Below are positions 38,577 through 49,560 of a stretch of DNA of 64,000 bases, in pieces (the first letter of the stretch is position 1; each line of letters begins with the position of its first letter). Under the pieces are notes generated by a model. It had not been told where the DNA came from. It saw only the letters and a list, made by a program, of their open reading frames with translations, and did not search any database. The stretch is from the NCBI GenBank assembly GCA_963573385.1, contig CAUYLG010071408.1, positions 1-64,000 on the forward strand, given 5' to 3'. The position numbers were made by a program, and so were the translations under genes. The stretch comes from Cacajao melanocephalus (Eukaryota; Chordata; Mammalia; Primates; Pitheciidae).

Positions 38577-39293
38577 GATCACCTAGTTAGATGTTGTCCT
38601 GGTGTTTCTAGTGTTTGGAAACTATCTTTTTTTTCTTACAACTAACAAGTAATCTTTGGGGAGACACATTGAGATAATGCAAGTCTTCCCCTCATCAAAT
38701 GTTCTCTAGATTGAACATCCATTGATGATTCTCGCTTGAACCAATTTTCTTTATGATGGTTGCAAAATGATAATTTTGTCTCCTGTATTCTATATTTATC
38801 AGTTGGTACTTGACATTCTACTATAAACACAATCCCTCCCTTCTCCCTTATTTCTTTATTTATTAGTAGTATGGCTTATGGATTACTTTTTTTCTCCTAA
38901 TGGTTTATAATTTACTATGGTCTTTAAACATTTTGGTGCTCAAATTGTCTCAGATTTGGCCAGTGGAATCCCTTTGAGCTGAACCCCATGTCTTTGTGAC
39001 CTGGCCTCATCTTTTGTGTGAGCACTTCCTTATAAGCTGTTCCAGGTTCATCTTGTACCTATTCTTCCCCAGCCCCAGAATTGGCCATTTCTCTGAGGAG
39101 TCGCGGTTCCTATTAGTGGAGAATGATATGAAGATCTGGGTCCTAAGTATGTTTATTGCTATTGAGGTATCTTTGCTTCTAGAGCCTTTTGGCAGACAAA
39201 GCTAATATATGCATGTATGTACGCATATGCAAACACACACATGTGTACATATGTATGAATATGTGCTTATATGTGTGTGTGTATATATATATA
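38577..39293. mobile_element. Old L1-like repeat, segment 2
   Basis: Continues the same unit: 'tttgatcacctagttag', 'acatccattgatgattctcgcttgaacca', 'ttatcagttggtacttgacattctactataa'. The stretch 39205-39293 is rich in TATG/CACA microsatellite-like words. Confidence 0.6.
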
Positions 39294-39605
39294 ACTACAT
39301 GTATATTTTTTGAGATGGAGTCTCACTCTGTCACCCAGGCTGGAGTGCAGTGGGTGATCTCGGCTCACTGCAACCTTCACCTCTCCAGTTCAAGCAATTC
39401 TCCCTGCCTCAGCCTCCCGAGTAGCTAGGATTACAGGCATCTGCCACCATGCCTGGCTAATTTTTGTATTTTTAGTAGAGACAGGGTTTCACCACATTGG
39501 CCAGGCTGGTCTCAAATTCCTGACTTAAGGTGATCCACCTGCCTTGGCCTTCCTAAGTGCTGGGATTACAGGCGTGAGCCACCACGCCTGGCCCTACATT
39601 TACAT
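39294..39605 (-). mobile_element. Alu, full length
   Basis: Alu complement at 39305-39594. The flanks CTACATGTATATTTTT and CTACATTTACATATATTTTTT resemble a TSD with a 5-base insertion. It interrupts the L1-like unit a second time. Confidence 0.93.
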
Positions 39606-39740
39606 ATATTTTTTAAAATCATGGGTTCACCAGTACCTCCAAATCCAATCCATCTTCACAGTGTTCTTTTTAACCTTCTGTGATCTCATATGTGTACCTT
39701 CTTCCATAGTGAGAACTGTGGCTTACAGCAATATTGACAC
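39606..39740. mobile_element. Old L1-like repeat, segment 3
   Basis: 'catgggttcaccagtacctccaaatccaatcc' continues the unit. It then gives way to the right arm of the inverted duplication. Confidence 0.55.
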
Positions 39741-40597
39741 ATTATTACATGTAGACAATATTAACACAGATTAAAGAGTTATATCCTATTCTTAAGAAGC
39801 CCACACTGTGTATGGAGGAATGAAGAGCCATCATGTATGCAGCTGACTTTCAAATGATTCAGAAACAAATTTACATACATCTGTGTATACATATATACAC
39901 ATGCAAATGTGTACATACACACACATACATGTACAGAGATAGTACACCTGAGTAACAAAGCAAACAGGACAAAATGTTAACAATAGATAGTCCTGAGTAA
40001 AATATACACAGGTGTTCTTTGTACTTTTCTTATTCTTGCAACTTTTCAGTACACTGGAATTATTACCAATTTAAAGTTTTTTTTTTTTTAAAGTACTATC
40101 AACTTGATTGGAAAAACAGAAAACATAATTTAGTTTAGCCCCAAATAGTATTGGTTGGCATCAAAAAAGTTAGGAATTCATTTAAATTCATATCTAGAGA
40201 ATGTTGCAAGCTAATTTTGCTTAGATTATTTAATTATTTAATATCTATTGGGGTTGGGCACAGTGGCTCACTTTGGGAGGCTGAGGTGGACAGATCACCA
40301 CCTTGAACATTGGTCAGGAGTTCAAGACCAGCCTGGCCAACATGGTGAAACCTCACCTCTACAAAAATTAGCCAGGCGTGATGGTGGATGCCTGTAATAC
40401 CAGCTACTTGCGAGGCTGAGTCGGAAGAATCGCTTGAACCTGGGGGGAGGTGGAGGTTGCAGTGAGCCGAACCAAGATCATGCCACTGCACTCCAGCCTG
40501 AGCGGCAGAGCGAGATTCCATCTCAAAAAAACAAAACAAAACAAAAAAAAGTAGGGCCACTCACTGAAGTAATTTTATTAAAATAGCTTACAAATTT
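39738..40597 (-). repeat. Right arm of the inverted duplication (with an Alu inside)
   Basis: Reverse complement matches 37380-37990. It lacks about 50 bases relative to the left arm near the '..ggcccttt / ctctttaatctgtgttaat' junction. It is interrupted by the Alu at 40252-40552, beyond which 'gtagggccactcactgaagtaattttatta' continues the match to about 40597. Confidence 0.88.
40252..40552 (+). mobile_element. Alu inside the right arm
   Basis: Sense Alu from 'ggttgggcacagtggctcac' to an AAAAC-rich tail. About 14 bases ('gcctgtaatcccag' position) are missing near its start. The left arm has no Alu at the equivalent point, so this insertion came after the duplication. Confidence 0.93.
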
Positions 40598-40859
40598 ATT
40601 TAATGCTATAGTTTCAGAATTACTTTGCCCATATCATTACAATAAACAAACCTACAAAAAAGAGTGTAGGTTTTGTGGGCAGTTTTTCCCCACTCTACAA
40701 CCCTGTGTAAGACTGAGGGTATGTATCTGAAGTCAAATACTCTGCTCATGTTACTTAGTTTTTTTTTCTTCTTTACTATGAATATGACATTTATTTGAAA
40801 TATAATTGATTCATTGTTTTGGTTTGCTTTCAGGTTTTAGATTTTTAATTTTCCCCCTT

Positions 40860-41602
40860 CCTATCTTTGCTAATTTAATGTAATTTTAAACATATGTACA
40901 ATAGTAACGTGCTTCCAAAGTTCTAAACTGTACAAAAAGTAAAGAAGCATCATATTCTCCAACATTCCTTCTACCTCTTTCCCTTCTACCATTGTCTTAT
41001 CCTCTTATCCTTCCTGTGGTCTTATCCTTCTTTTGGTAAATATATATATATAATCCACTTTTCCCTTATTTTCTCCTTAGAGCATTCTATAGTGCATTTT
41101 ACTCGTAAACATTATTTTTGGTCCAAAACATTGCCTATATGTGAACTGATTATAAATTCATCAGGAGACACAAATTTATCAGGAGATATATTTATCAGGA
41201 GATAAATTTCTATCAGTTCATAGACGTTATCCTCATTCTTTCAACAGCTTCATAGTACTCCATTGTGATAATTTGTCATAGTTTATTCAACCAATCTTCT
41301 ATGCTTGGGAATTTATGTAATTTCTAATATTTTGCAGTTACAAATAATGCTGCAACAAGTAACCTTGTGCGTATGTAGTTTTGTATTATTAAAGATGTAT
41401 CTTCAGGATAAATTCCTAGCAGTGGATTACATATGTCTTTATGTTGAACATTGCCAAATTTCATTTTGTTGAACATTGCCAATTTGCCTCCCTATGGGAA
41501 TTCTTCATTTCACATTCCCACCAGCAATGTTTATCTAGTTGGTGAGAAATGATATCTCACTATAGTTTAATTTGCACATCTTCTATTGTGAGTAATTGCT
41601 AT
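40860..41602 (-). mobile_element. L1ME, segment 1 (3' side)
   Basis: Antisense L1M order: 'ccttctacctctttccc', 'atagtactccattgtgataatttg', 'atttctaatattttgcagttacaaataatgctgcaacaag', 'ggataaattcctagcagtgg', 'cattcccaccagcaatg' and 'ggtgagaaatgatatctcactatagtttaatttgc'. Small internal duplications lie at 41155-41205 and 41443-41482. Confidence 0.8.
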
Positions 41603-41979
41603 AGACTGAGACTGAATGTGTCCTGCCTCCCACTCCCAACATTCATCTCTTGAAATCCTAACCCTCAATGTGACGGTGTTAGGAGGTGGGGCCTTTGAGG
41701 GGTGATTAGGTCATTACATTATGAATGAGTAGAGCTCTCATGACTGGGAATAGTAGTTTTATAAAAGAGGCTAGAGAGAGCTCCCTCATCCCTTCCACCA
41801 TGTGAGGACACAGTGAGAAGACAGCTATGAAGCAAAAGAAGGCCTTCACCAGACGTCAGATCTGCTAGTGCTTTGATCTTGAACTTCCCCACCTCCAGAA
41901 CTGTGAGAAATAAGTTTCTGTTGTTTACAAGGCACTCAGTCTATATAGTTTGTTATAGCAGCCTGAATAGACTGGAATA
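41603..41979 (+). mobile_element. MLT1 LTR inserted in L1ME
   Basis: 'gactgaatgtgtcctgcctcccactccc', 'aggaggtggggcctttgaggggtgattagg', 'ccttccaccatgtgaggacacagtgagaag' and 'cttgaacttccccacctccagaactgtgagaaata', ending 'gttatagcagcctgaatagactgg'. Solo LTR. Confidence 0.92.
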
Positions 41980-42066
41980 GTAGCAGTATACTATTGCATA
42001 AGGGCCATTTTTATATTCCAAATTTTTCTGCTTAATTTTTTTCTGTTTTTAAGAGTTTTGGTCTTT
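41980..42066 (-). mobile_element. L1ME, segment 2
   Basis: Short antisense L1M piece between the MLT1 LTR and the next Alu. It is assigned by continuity with the flanking segments. Confidence 0.5.
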
Positions 42067-42401
42067 TCTGCCTCAATTTTATTTTATTTTTCATTTAATT
42101 ATTTATTTGAGACAGAGTCTTGCTCTGTCACCAGGCTGGAGTGCAGTGGTGCCATCTCAGCTCACTGCAACCTCTGCCTCCTGGTTCAAGCGTTTCCCCT
42201 GCCCCAGCCTCCCGAGTAGCTGGGACTGCAGGCACACGCCACCATGCCCAGCTAATTTTGTGTATTTTAGTAGAGATGGGGTTTCACCATGTTGGCCAGG
42301 ATGGTCTCAGTCTCTGGACCTCGTGATACAACCCCTCAGCCTTGCAATGTGCTAGCATTACAGGCGTGAGCCACCTTGCCCAGCCTTCTGTCTCAATTTT
42401 A
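42067..42401 (-). mobile_element. Alu with 15-bp TSD, inside L1ME
   Basis: Alu complement at 42082-42386. The flanks TCTGCCTCAATTTTA (42067-42081) and TCTGTCTCAATTTTA (42387-42401) differ at one base. Confidence 0.95.
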
Positions 42402-43105
42402 AAGCATACTTTGTATATTAAGTTATTTAACTCCTTATCTGTGATATATGTTGCAAATGTTTTCTGTCAGTGTGCCATTTGTCTTTATGCAGTGTGCGTT
42501 TTTTGTTTTTACCATGCAAACATTCTCTGTTTTATATAGTCAAATTTATCAGATTCCTCTTATATTACATCTAGGTTTTTAGTTATAGAAGCCTTTCCCT
42601 ATGCCCGGGTTAAAGAGGAATTTGCTTAAAATTTTCTCTAGTATTTATATAATTGTATTTTTTACATTAAGATCTTAGGTCCATTTACAGTTTATGCTTG
42701 CTTATGGTATAAGCAATTAATCTAATTTTATCTCTTTTTTTCCCCAAATGGTCATCCAATTATCCCAACACAATTTATGAAAGAGTAATTTTTTTCTTAA
42801 ATATAACAATTTGATCATATATTAGATTTGTACATTTAATTGGGCATATGTCTGGATTTACTGCTTCATTCTACTGGTATGCCAATCTACTTATATACTA
42901 CTACTACTACACTGTTTTAATTATCTAGGTTTTCTAGCATGCTTTAATGGCAGGTAGAATGGTGCCTCCTCATAGCTTTTTCTTCTCAATGTCCTCTGCC
43001 TATTCTTACATTTTTTTTTAAACGCCATGTGAATTTTAGGATCAGTTTGTTTAGTTCAATAAAATACCTTCCTGGCATTTACTGACCTCTCATTAAATCG
43101 ATAAG
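42402..43105 (-). mobile_element. L1ME, segment 3 (5' side)
   Basis: Antisense ORF2: 'ttatctgtgatatatgttgcaaatgttttctg', 'tttttagttatagaagcctttccctatgcc', 'caattatcccaacacaatttatgaa', 'gttttaattatctaggttttc' and 'gtgaattttaggatcagtttgtttagttc'. With segments 1-2 it makes one L1ME of about 1.5 kb. Confidence 0.8.
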
Positions 43106-43579
43106 TTCACTTAGAACTGGCGAATTGATGTCCTAACCAAGAACAAAGGATGCCTTTCTATTTGTTCAATACTTTTTGGACAGCCCACTCTTAATCAAAG
43201 TGAATAATGATGTTAGGTAACCATTAATTTTTCCTGGTATGCTTTACTTTAAAATATCTGGTGGAATAAATGAGAAATTTAAGTGGCTGTGGGAAGGAAG
43301 CATAACACTTTTGAGTAACTTTTAGGTACCATTTACCGTGCAAATTGTTATTTAATTCCCAAAGAAGTGAGAAGTTATTGATTTTGCTTTGCGTATATTG
43401 TCAATGGGTGTACTCTTTTACAAAGTTTCTGTAACTTCTCTGAGAACAGTTAATGAATATCAAGAGTGAGGCTCAGACCCTGTAGCACGTGCCATCAATG
43501 TCCATTTTATTTAAGTTCACTACCTACTAAAAACCAGCACTGTGTCACTCAGGCAAAAAAAGAAAATGTGAAAGTATAC
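43106..43579. other. Unique stretch
   Basis: No feature was recognised over 0.47 kb of mixed composition. Confidence 0.4.
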
Positions 43580-43770
43580 ATTGTCTTATTTGATTTTTAG
43601 AGCTACTGGGAAGTCAATAAGGCATGCATGGACTATTTGTACGTTAATTTTGCCGATAAGGAAATTGAGGCTCTAGAGAGGTTAAGTATTCCAAGATTAT
43701 GGTTAGTAAGTATCAGAGGAGATTCTAGATTATAGGACCACTAACCCTGCTCTTTTCTGGGTACCACACC
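43580..43770 (-). mobile_element. MIR
   Basis: Antisense core 'ccgataaggaaattgaggctctagagaggttaagtattccaagattatggttagtaagt' is unmistakable. Confidence 0.85.
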
Positions 43771-43783
43771 AAACCTCAAAAAT

Positions 43784-43925
43784 TCAAAGGAGGCTGTGTG
43801 TGGTGTAATCCCAGCACTTTTGGAGGCTGAGACAGGGGGTTTGCTTGAGCCCACGAGTTCAAGACCAGCCTGGGAAACAGAGTGAGGATCCATCTCTTAA
43901 AAAGAAAATATAAAAAGTCAAAGGA
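43784..43925 (+). mobile_element. Free Alu monomer (FLAM type)
   Basis: Only one Alu arm is present: 'gtgtaatcccagcacttttggaggctgag', 'gttcaagaccagcctgggaaacagagtgag', then an A-rich tail. The flanks TTCAAAGGA and GTCAAAGGA fit a short TSD. These fossil monomers predate dimeric Alu. Confidence 0.85.
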
Positions 43926-44049
43926 AAACAATTATACCCCTTCCTATCAATCTTGGACATGGATGATTTAAAAACTAATTCTTCGAAGTAGAACCAAAAT
44001 ACGTTGCACTTTTGCCCCACCTGGGTGGAAGCCTTTCATTATTCTTTGA

Positions 44050-44228
44050 ATCAGTAAATCTCAACATTTCCTCTATGTAGGAATCACCATGAAGCTTCAA
44101 TAAATACACACATGTGTGTGACACCTCTAGACATGATTATTTAATTGGTCCATGTGTGACCCAATCTTGAGGATCTTAAAAATACTACCCACAATGCTAA
44201 TGTGCACCCAAGGTTGAAAGGCACTGGC
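44050..44228 (+). mobile_element. MER5A-like remnant
   Basis: 'cagtaaatctcaaca', 'aggaatcaccatgaagcttc', 'cttgaggatcttaaaaa' and 'acccaaggttgaaaggcactgg' follow the hAT-Charlie pattern, with moderate divergence. Confidence 0.6.
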
Positions 44229-44294
44229 CTAGATAATGTTTAAGAAACCTTCAATCTTAATATTCTATAGTTCTGAGGTTTCTTGTTCTGTAGT

Positions 44295-44432
44295 AGTTAA
44301 GAGTATACATTCTGGAATTGACTGCTGAAGGTTGAATCATTTTTCCTTACAACAGTTGTATCTAAGGTAAATTACTCAATCTCTTTAATCCTCTATTTCT
44401 TCATATTTGAAAATCAATACAATTTTGCTTCA
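44295..44432 (+). mobile_element. MIR, 5' part (split by an L1)
   Basis: 'gtagtagttaagagtatacattctggaattgactgctgaaggtt', then 'ctaaggtaaattactcaatctctttaatcctctatttcttca'. The matching MIR 3' end lies a kilobase away at 45476. Confidence 0.75.
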
Positions 44433-45127
44433 TAATTAAAAATTTAAAACCTTTATTTTTAGAGCAGTTTTAGGTTCACAGCAAAGATAAGTGGGATGCA
44501 CATACTTCCTATATATGCACTGTCCCACACACACAGCCTCTCCCACTGTTGATGTTCTGCACCATTTGGTACAATTGATAAACTTACATTGACACATCAC
44601 CATTACCCAAAGCCCACAGTTTACATTAGAGTTCACTCTTGTACATTCTATGGGTTTTGACAAATGTGTAGTGACATGTATCCAACATTATAGTATCATG
44701 CAGAGTAGTTTCACTACCCTAAAGACTCTCTGCTTTCTGCCTATTCATCCCTCCCACTCCCCTGACCCTGGCAACCATTTTACTGTCTCCATACTTTTAC
44801 CTTTTTCAGAATGTCATATAGTTGGAATCAAACACTGTGTAGCCTTTTCAGATTAACTTCTTTCACTTAATAATACACAGTAAGTTTCCTCCATGTCATT
44901 TGAAGGCTCAAAAGCTAATCTCTTTTTCAGCACAGAATAATATTCCATTGTTTGGATGTACCACAGTTTATTTATCCATTCACCTTCTAAGGACGTCTTG
45001 GTTGCTTCCAAGATCCGGCAATTATGAATAAAGCTGCTAATAGTACCTTTGTGCAGATTTTTTGTGTAGATGTAAGTTTTCAGTTTGTTTAGGTAGATAC
45101 CAAGGAGTGTGATTGTTGGATTGTATT
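44433..45127 (-). mobile_element. L1 (L1MC/MD type), 3' part
   Basis: Antisense: 'gagcagttttaggttcacagc', 'tgttgatgttctgcaccatttgg', 'tatccattcaccttctaaggacgtcttggttgcttccaag' and 'gtagataccaaggagtgtgattgttggattgtat'. It stops abruptly at about 45127, where L1 sequence of the opposite strand begins. Confidence 0.88.
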
Positions 45128-45211
45128 TAGAAAAACCTAAAGACTACCAGAAACTCTAAGAACTGATAGATGAAGTTAATAAAGTTGAAGGCTATAAAGT
45201 CAACATACAAG
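45128..45211 (+). mobile_element. Inverted 5' piece of the same L1, part 1
   Basis: 'aaacctaaagactacc', 'gaactgatagatgaagttaataaagttgaaggctataaagtcaacatac' is sense ORF2 from a region upstream of the adjacent minus piece. This is the signature of twin priming. Confidence 0.8.
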
Positions 45212-45345
45212 CTGGGCGTGGTGTCATGTGGCTGTAGTCCCAGCACTAGGGAGACTGATGTGGGAGGATCACCTGAACCCAGGAGTTTGAGAGCAGCCTG
45301 GGTAACAGAGCAAGACTTCTGTCGCTTAAAATAAATACAAAATCT
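45212..45345 (+). mobile_element. Free Alu monomer
   Basis: 'ctgggcgtggtgtcatgtggctgtagtcccagcac', then 'gagcagcctgggtaacagagcaagac', with a short TAAAATAAATAC tail. Single arm of about 130 bases, inserted into the inverted L1 piece. Confidence 0.85.
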
Positions 45346-45475
45346 AGTAGCACATCTATACACTAACAACAATTGATCTGAAAAAGATATCAAGAATGTA
45401 ATCTCATTTATAGTACTCACAAAAAAAAATACCTAGGAATAAACTTAACCAAAGATATGGTAATGTTATAAAGCT
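45346..45475 (+). mobile_element. Inverted 5' piece of the same L1, part 2
   Basis: 'atctagtagcacatctatacactaacaacaattgatctgaaaaagatatcaag' and 'acctaggaataaacttaaccaaagatatgg' continue sense ORF2 directly from the sequence before the monomer. Confidence 0.85.
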
Positions 45476-45530
45476 TTTAATACATAACCCTGCATATAGT
45501 AAGTGCTCAATAAATGATAGCTATTTTCTT
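45476..45530 (+). mobile_element. MIR, 3' end (other side of the L1)
   Basis: 'aatacataaccctgcatatagtaagtgctcaataaatgatagctatt' is the MIR terminus. With 44295-44432 it reconstructs one MIR interrupted by the L1. Confidence 0.8.
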
Positions 45531-46404
45531 TCTAATCACCTGTTTTCTCCTTGGTATGCGGATTTTGGAAGGAAAGAGAGTGAATTGCATATTAGAGGGT
45601 AAAACATAGGATTTTATCTGGCCTGTTATATACCTGAAGCCAGTCTGCATTGTTTTAACAGAACCTTGACTTTGTAAGTGGTAAGTAATAGAAAAGACCT
45701 GCTAGGAAAAAGAAGCTGCAGAGAGGGATAGCTGACCATAAGGTGAGGCCTGGTATTCTCTCGGGTCATAGGCTGATGGGAAAAGTGTGGGAAGAGAAGT
45801 CACATTGGTTGCTGGGAGGTGTGCATGCCTGTGCACACAGGTGCACACTCCTGGGAGTGTAGAATTCATGTCTGTTGAAGTGTAATTCTCTATATGTCAG
45901 GAAGCAGAAGATCATGAGGGGGAATTCCGAGGAACTAAGGAAATGAAGAAAGAAAAGTACTTGAGAACAAAAGAGACATTATTTTTTTTGTTCTCCCACT
46001 TTCTTCCTTCCTTTACCACCCACAGAATCTTAGCTCATTTTTATGGACTCCCATGTGTATATTGTTTCTTGGCCACTGTTGGAAGAATTGAGTAAAATCT
46101 GGACTTTTAAAAGTCTGGGATAGTTTTGAAACCATAGACTGGTGTAACCAAACTTTATTTCCTTCCTTCCTTCCCTCTCTCCCTTTTTTCTTTTGCTTTC
46201 TCTTCCTTCCTACATTAATTGAAAGCCAGGCTCATTTAGTACTCAAAATGTTTCTTGAATTAATACATTAGACTTTGGGTTTACAGGGGCTTAAATGGAA
46301 AGACAGGGCTTGCACCCTTGAGAAGCTCATAATTTTCAAATTTTGGGATTGGACCATTTCATTGGATTGGTACTATGATGGCTCATTTTCCTCACTTAGT
46401 CTAT
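45531..46404. other. Unique stretch, 0.87 kb
   Basis: No gene recognised. A C/T-rich TTCC-type run lies at 46158-46211. Confidence 0.45.
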
Positions 46405-46665
46405 TACAGTGATTCTCACACTTTGTGTGCAACAGAATCACCTGGAGGTCTTGTTAAATCTCAGATTTTTTTCAAATGATGGGATTAACAGAAAAAAAAA
46501 TAATAAAATAATAATTTTTAATTATGAAGCAAAATAATAAAGCTGGACCCATCTTCAATTTCTGACTCAGTAGGTCTGGTGCAAGGCTTAAGAATTTGTA
46601 TTTCTAGCAAGTTCCTAGGTGATGCTTATGCTGCTGATCCCTGGATCATGTTTTGAGAATCACGG
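46405..46665 (+). mobile_element. MER5A with an AT-rich insertion
   Basis: Classic MER5A ends: 'cagtgattctcacactttgtgtgcaacagaatcacctggagg' and 'tttgtatttctagcaagttcctaggtgatgcttatgctgctgatccctgg..tttgagaatcac'. Between them, at about 46480-46545, an A/T-rich block replaces the expected short 'ctgggccccaccccc' centre. Confidence 0.9.
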
Positions 46666-46880
46666 ATCTACTAGGATGCTCTCCATTTTTCTCAGTGAGA
46701 AGATAGAAGTTATATTAGTTATTTGAACAGAGAGAATATAGTACAAGGTATTTTAAGCTAGGTATAAAGTTGTTAACCTGAAAGTAAATGAGCTTTAAAG
46801 TTCCATGAAGGGAGCAATTGTGGGAAGCATCTACCACCTCCTGGGACTGATAGAAAAAAAAAGAAAATGCCTGGACTATT
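46666..46880. other. Unique stretch
   Basis: No feature was recognised, apart from an A run at 46854-46864. Confidence 0.35.
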
Positions 46881-47300
46881 AAAACTTAAGAAACTTCAAG
46901 AAGCTGAAACTCTGATTTCTGAGGATCTCTCCTGTTCTAGTATCCTTGCGGGTAGGAGTGTGATAAAGCTTGTCCTGCAAGTATTAGAAAAACTGCAAAG
47001 TGAATTTATCTGCTGCTGCAGGGAGGTACTGCAGCTATTGGGGTGGAGATGCAGTGCTGTGGTGATTCTCACAAGAGCAGAAGGCAAAAAGAAGGAGCAA
47101 GTCCCTTCCTCCTTCACCAGTGCAGCTTCTCTATTGCCTCCTATTTTGCAGAACCTAACAATGGATGCAGGTGAGAAAAAAGAAACATGGCTTGCAGCAC
47201 CTCAGCTCAGAGGGTGGTGGGTTGGGTTTGTTGCTGAGAAACACATAAAAATACTAGAGTACCAGTCCTTTAAATGGCTGTGCTTTGTGAGAAGCTGACT
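46881..47300 (+). repeat. Unnamed old repeat, copy B, with a 143-codon open frame
   Basis: Blocks 'ctgcaagtattagaaaaactgcaaag', 'gtgctgtggtgattctcacaagagcagaagg' and 'agcaagtcccttcctccttc' align with the reverse complement of 24616-24830. The plus frame 46867-47298 runs through it. The homologous copy has the same reading broken, and the protein has no domain I know. It is probably chance openness in a transposon relic, not a gene. Confidence 0.55.
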
Positions 47301-47334
47301 TTTTTGAGATGATTTATTAGGAATCAGCTGAAAA

Positions 47335-47816
47335 CTGGTTCAAAATAATAACTTTGAAAAAGCATAGTAAAGTTAAAGGCTAACTACTTGATTTTAAGAC
47401 TCCTTATAAAATGAAGATCAAGAGAGTGTAATATTGACATTAAGATAAACAACATATCAATGGAACAGAATAGAGAATCTAGAAATAGACTCATACATAG
47501 AATGACAACCAATTTTGACAAAGGTGCAATGGAAATTCAGTGGAGAAAGAATCCATCAACAGATAGTATTAGAAGAATTAGATCCATATGCAAGAAAAAA
47601 AGAAAAAAAACCCTTTGATTTATACCTTGCATCATTAAAACGGATCATAAATCTAAATGTAAAATTTAAAACTATAAAACTTCTAGATAATAGATAAGAG
47701 AAAATCTTTGTGATCTTAAGTTAGACAAAGATTTCTTAGATATGCTATCAAGAGCACAGTCCATAAAAGGAAAATATGATAGATTAGATTTCATCAAAAT
47801 CAAAAACTTTTAATCT
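47335..47816 (+). mobile_element. L1M, 5' segment (ORF2)
   Basis: Sense ORF2: 'aacatatcaatggaacagaatagagaatctagaaatagac', 'aaccaattttgacaaagg', 'gaaagaatccatcaac', 'gatttataccttgcatc' and 'agatttcatcaaaatcaaaaacttt'. Confidence 0.9.
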
Positions 47817-48106
47817 GCAGGCTGGGCACAGTGGCTTACACTTGTAATCCTAGTACTTTGGGAGGCCAAGGCGGGGGATTGCCTGAGCCCAGGAGTTTGA
47901 GACCAGCCTGGAGAATGTGGTGAGACCTCATCTCTACAAAAAAGTATAAAAATTAGTTGGGCATGGTTACATGTGCCTGTAGTACAGGCTACTTGGGAGG
48001 CTGAGGTGTGAGGATGGCTTGAGCCTAGGAGGTGGAGGTTGCAGTGAGCTGAGATCACAGCACTGCACTCCAACCTGGGCAACAGAAAGACACTGTCTCA
48101 AAAAAC
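47817..48106 (+). mobile_element. Alu splitting the L1M
   Basis: Sense Alu from 'ggctgggcacagtggcttacac' to 'cactgtctcaaaaaaca'. L1 ORF2 resumes right after it. Confidence 0.92.
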
Positions 48107-49165
48107 AGAAATACAACCCTTTTGATCTTGAAAGTCACTGGTGGGAGACTCTGCTAAAAAGATAAGCCACACACTGGGAAAAAATATTTGTACAGCGCAT
48201 GTCTGATAAAGGGCATACATCCAGAATGTATGAAGAATTTTCAAAATTAAATGATAAGAAAACAAACAACTCAATTAAAAAATGGGCAAAAGATTTGAAC
48301 AAACCCTTCACCAAAGAAGATATACAGGTGGCAAATAAGCATATTAAAGGATGAACATCATTTATCATTAGGGAAATGTAAATTAAACCACAATGAGATA
48401 TCACTATATAGCAATTAGAATGTCTAAAATTATAATAAGTATACTAACCATACCAAATGTTGCCTAAAATGTGGAACAACTATAATTTTCATACACTGCT
48501 GATAAGAGCATAAAATGGTATGACTATTCTGGAAAACAGATTGGCAGTTTCTTAAAAAAGGTAGACACATACACCTGCTATGCAATCTAGCCATTCCACT
48601 GCAAGGTATTTTTCTCAACAAAAAAGGAAGCATATGTCCATATAGAGACTTGTACCTGAATGTTTATAGTGACTTTATTTATAATAGCCCCAAACTGGAA
48701 ATGACCCAAATGTTCATATACAGAAGAATAGATATGAAGTATGAGTATTCATATCCATATAATGGAATACCTGTCTACAATAAAAAGGAATGAACTCTTG
48801 ATACATGGTTCAGCATGAATGAACCTCAAAATAATTATGCTAAATAATAGAGGCCTGACAAAAGAGTGTATACTATGTGATTCAATTTATTTAAAAAATT
48901 CTAGAAAGTATAAACTAATGTTAATGACAATTTGTATCAATGGTTGCTTGGGGATGATGAAGTCAGGGCAGGGCAGGTGGGAGAGATAACAAAAGAGCAT
49001 ACCAGGAAACTTTTAGTAGTGATGAATGTGTTCATTATCTTGAATGTTGTAGTGGTTTTATGGGTATATAGATATGCCAAAACATAGAAATAGTGTGATT
49101 TAAGTATATGCAGTTTATTGTATGTCAATGATACCTTATTAAAGCTATTTAAAAACTGTTTTGTT
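48107..49165 (+). mobile_element. L1M (L1MC type), 3' segment
   Basis: Sense continuation: 'cgcatgtctgataaagg', 'atgggcaaaagatttgaacaaacccttcacc', 'aaccacaatgagatatcac', 'atgaatgaacctcaaaataattatgct', 'atcaatggttgcttggggatga' and the 3' end 'gcagtttattgtatgtcaatgataccttattaaagc'. Together with the 5' segment, about 1.5 kb of L1 with many frame breaks. Confidence 0.93.
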
Positions 49166-49289
49166 ACCACAGTGCTAAATTCAAATGAAGAATTCAAATG
49201 GGGGACAAGAGGTCATGTTTAGGTACATTGATCTCTGCTGTTTGAGAGGCTCAGGGTAAGAATAAGAGTGCAGGCTCATAACCCATACT

Positions 49290-49560
49290 CACTCACTTTT
49301 CTTCCCATCCTTTCCATTCATGTCTCTGCTCAAATATAACCTTTTCAGAGACCATTGCTTAACATAATATCACCTTCTCCCTTACCTTGCTTTATTTTCC
49401 TTCACAACACTTACCAATATCTAATATCTCAAGGGTATTTGTTATTCATCTATAATGTGTCTCACCCACTACAATTTAAGTTCTGTGAAGTCAGGGACTT
49501 TATCTCTTTTGTTCAATGATGTGAATATTATGAGTAAAAGAATGAAGAAATGTAATAATA
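49290..49560 (+). mobile_element. L2 3' region
   Basis: 'atgtctctgctcaaatataaccttttcagagacc', 'acccactacaatttaagttctgtgaagtcagggactttatc' and a terminal 'gtaaaagaatgaa' follow the L2 order. Confidence 0.75.

Noticed and set aside
46867..47298. 143-codon plus-strand open frame as a possible gene
   Set aside because: It lies in an old interspersed repeat whose second copy (24.6-24.8 kb) is broken in the same reading. No known domain.
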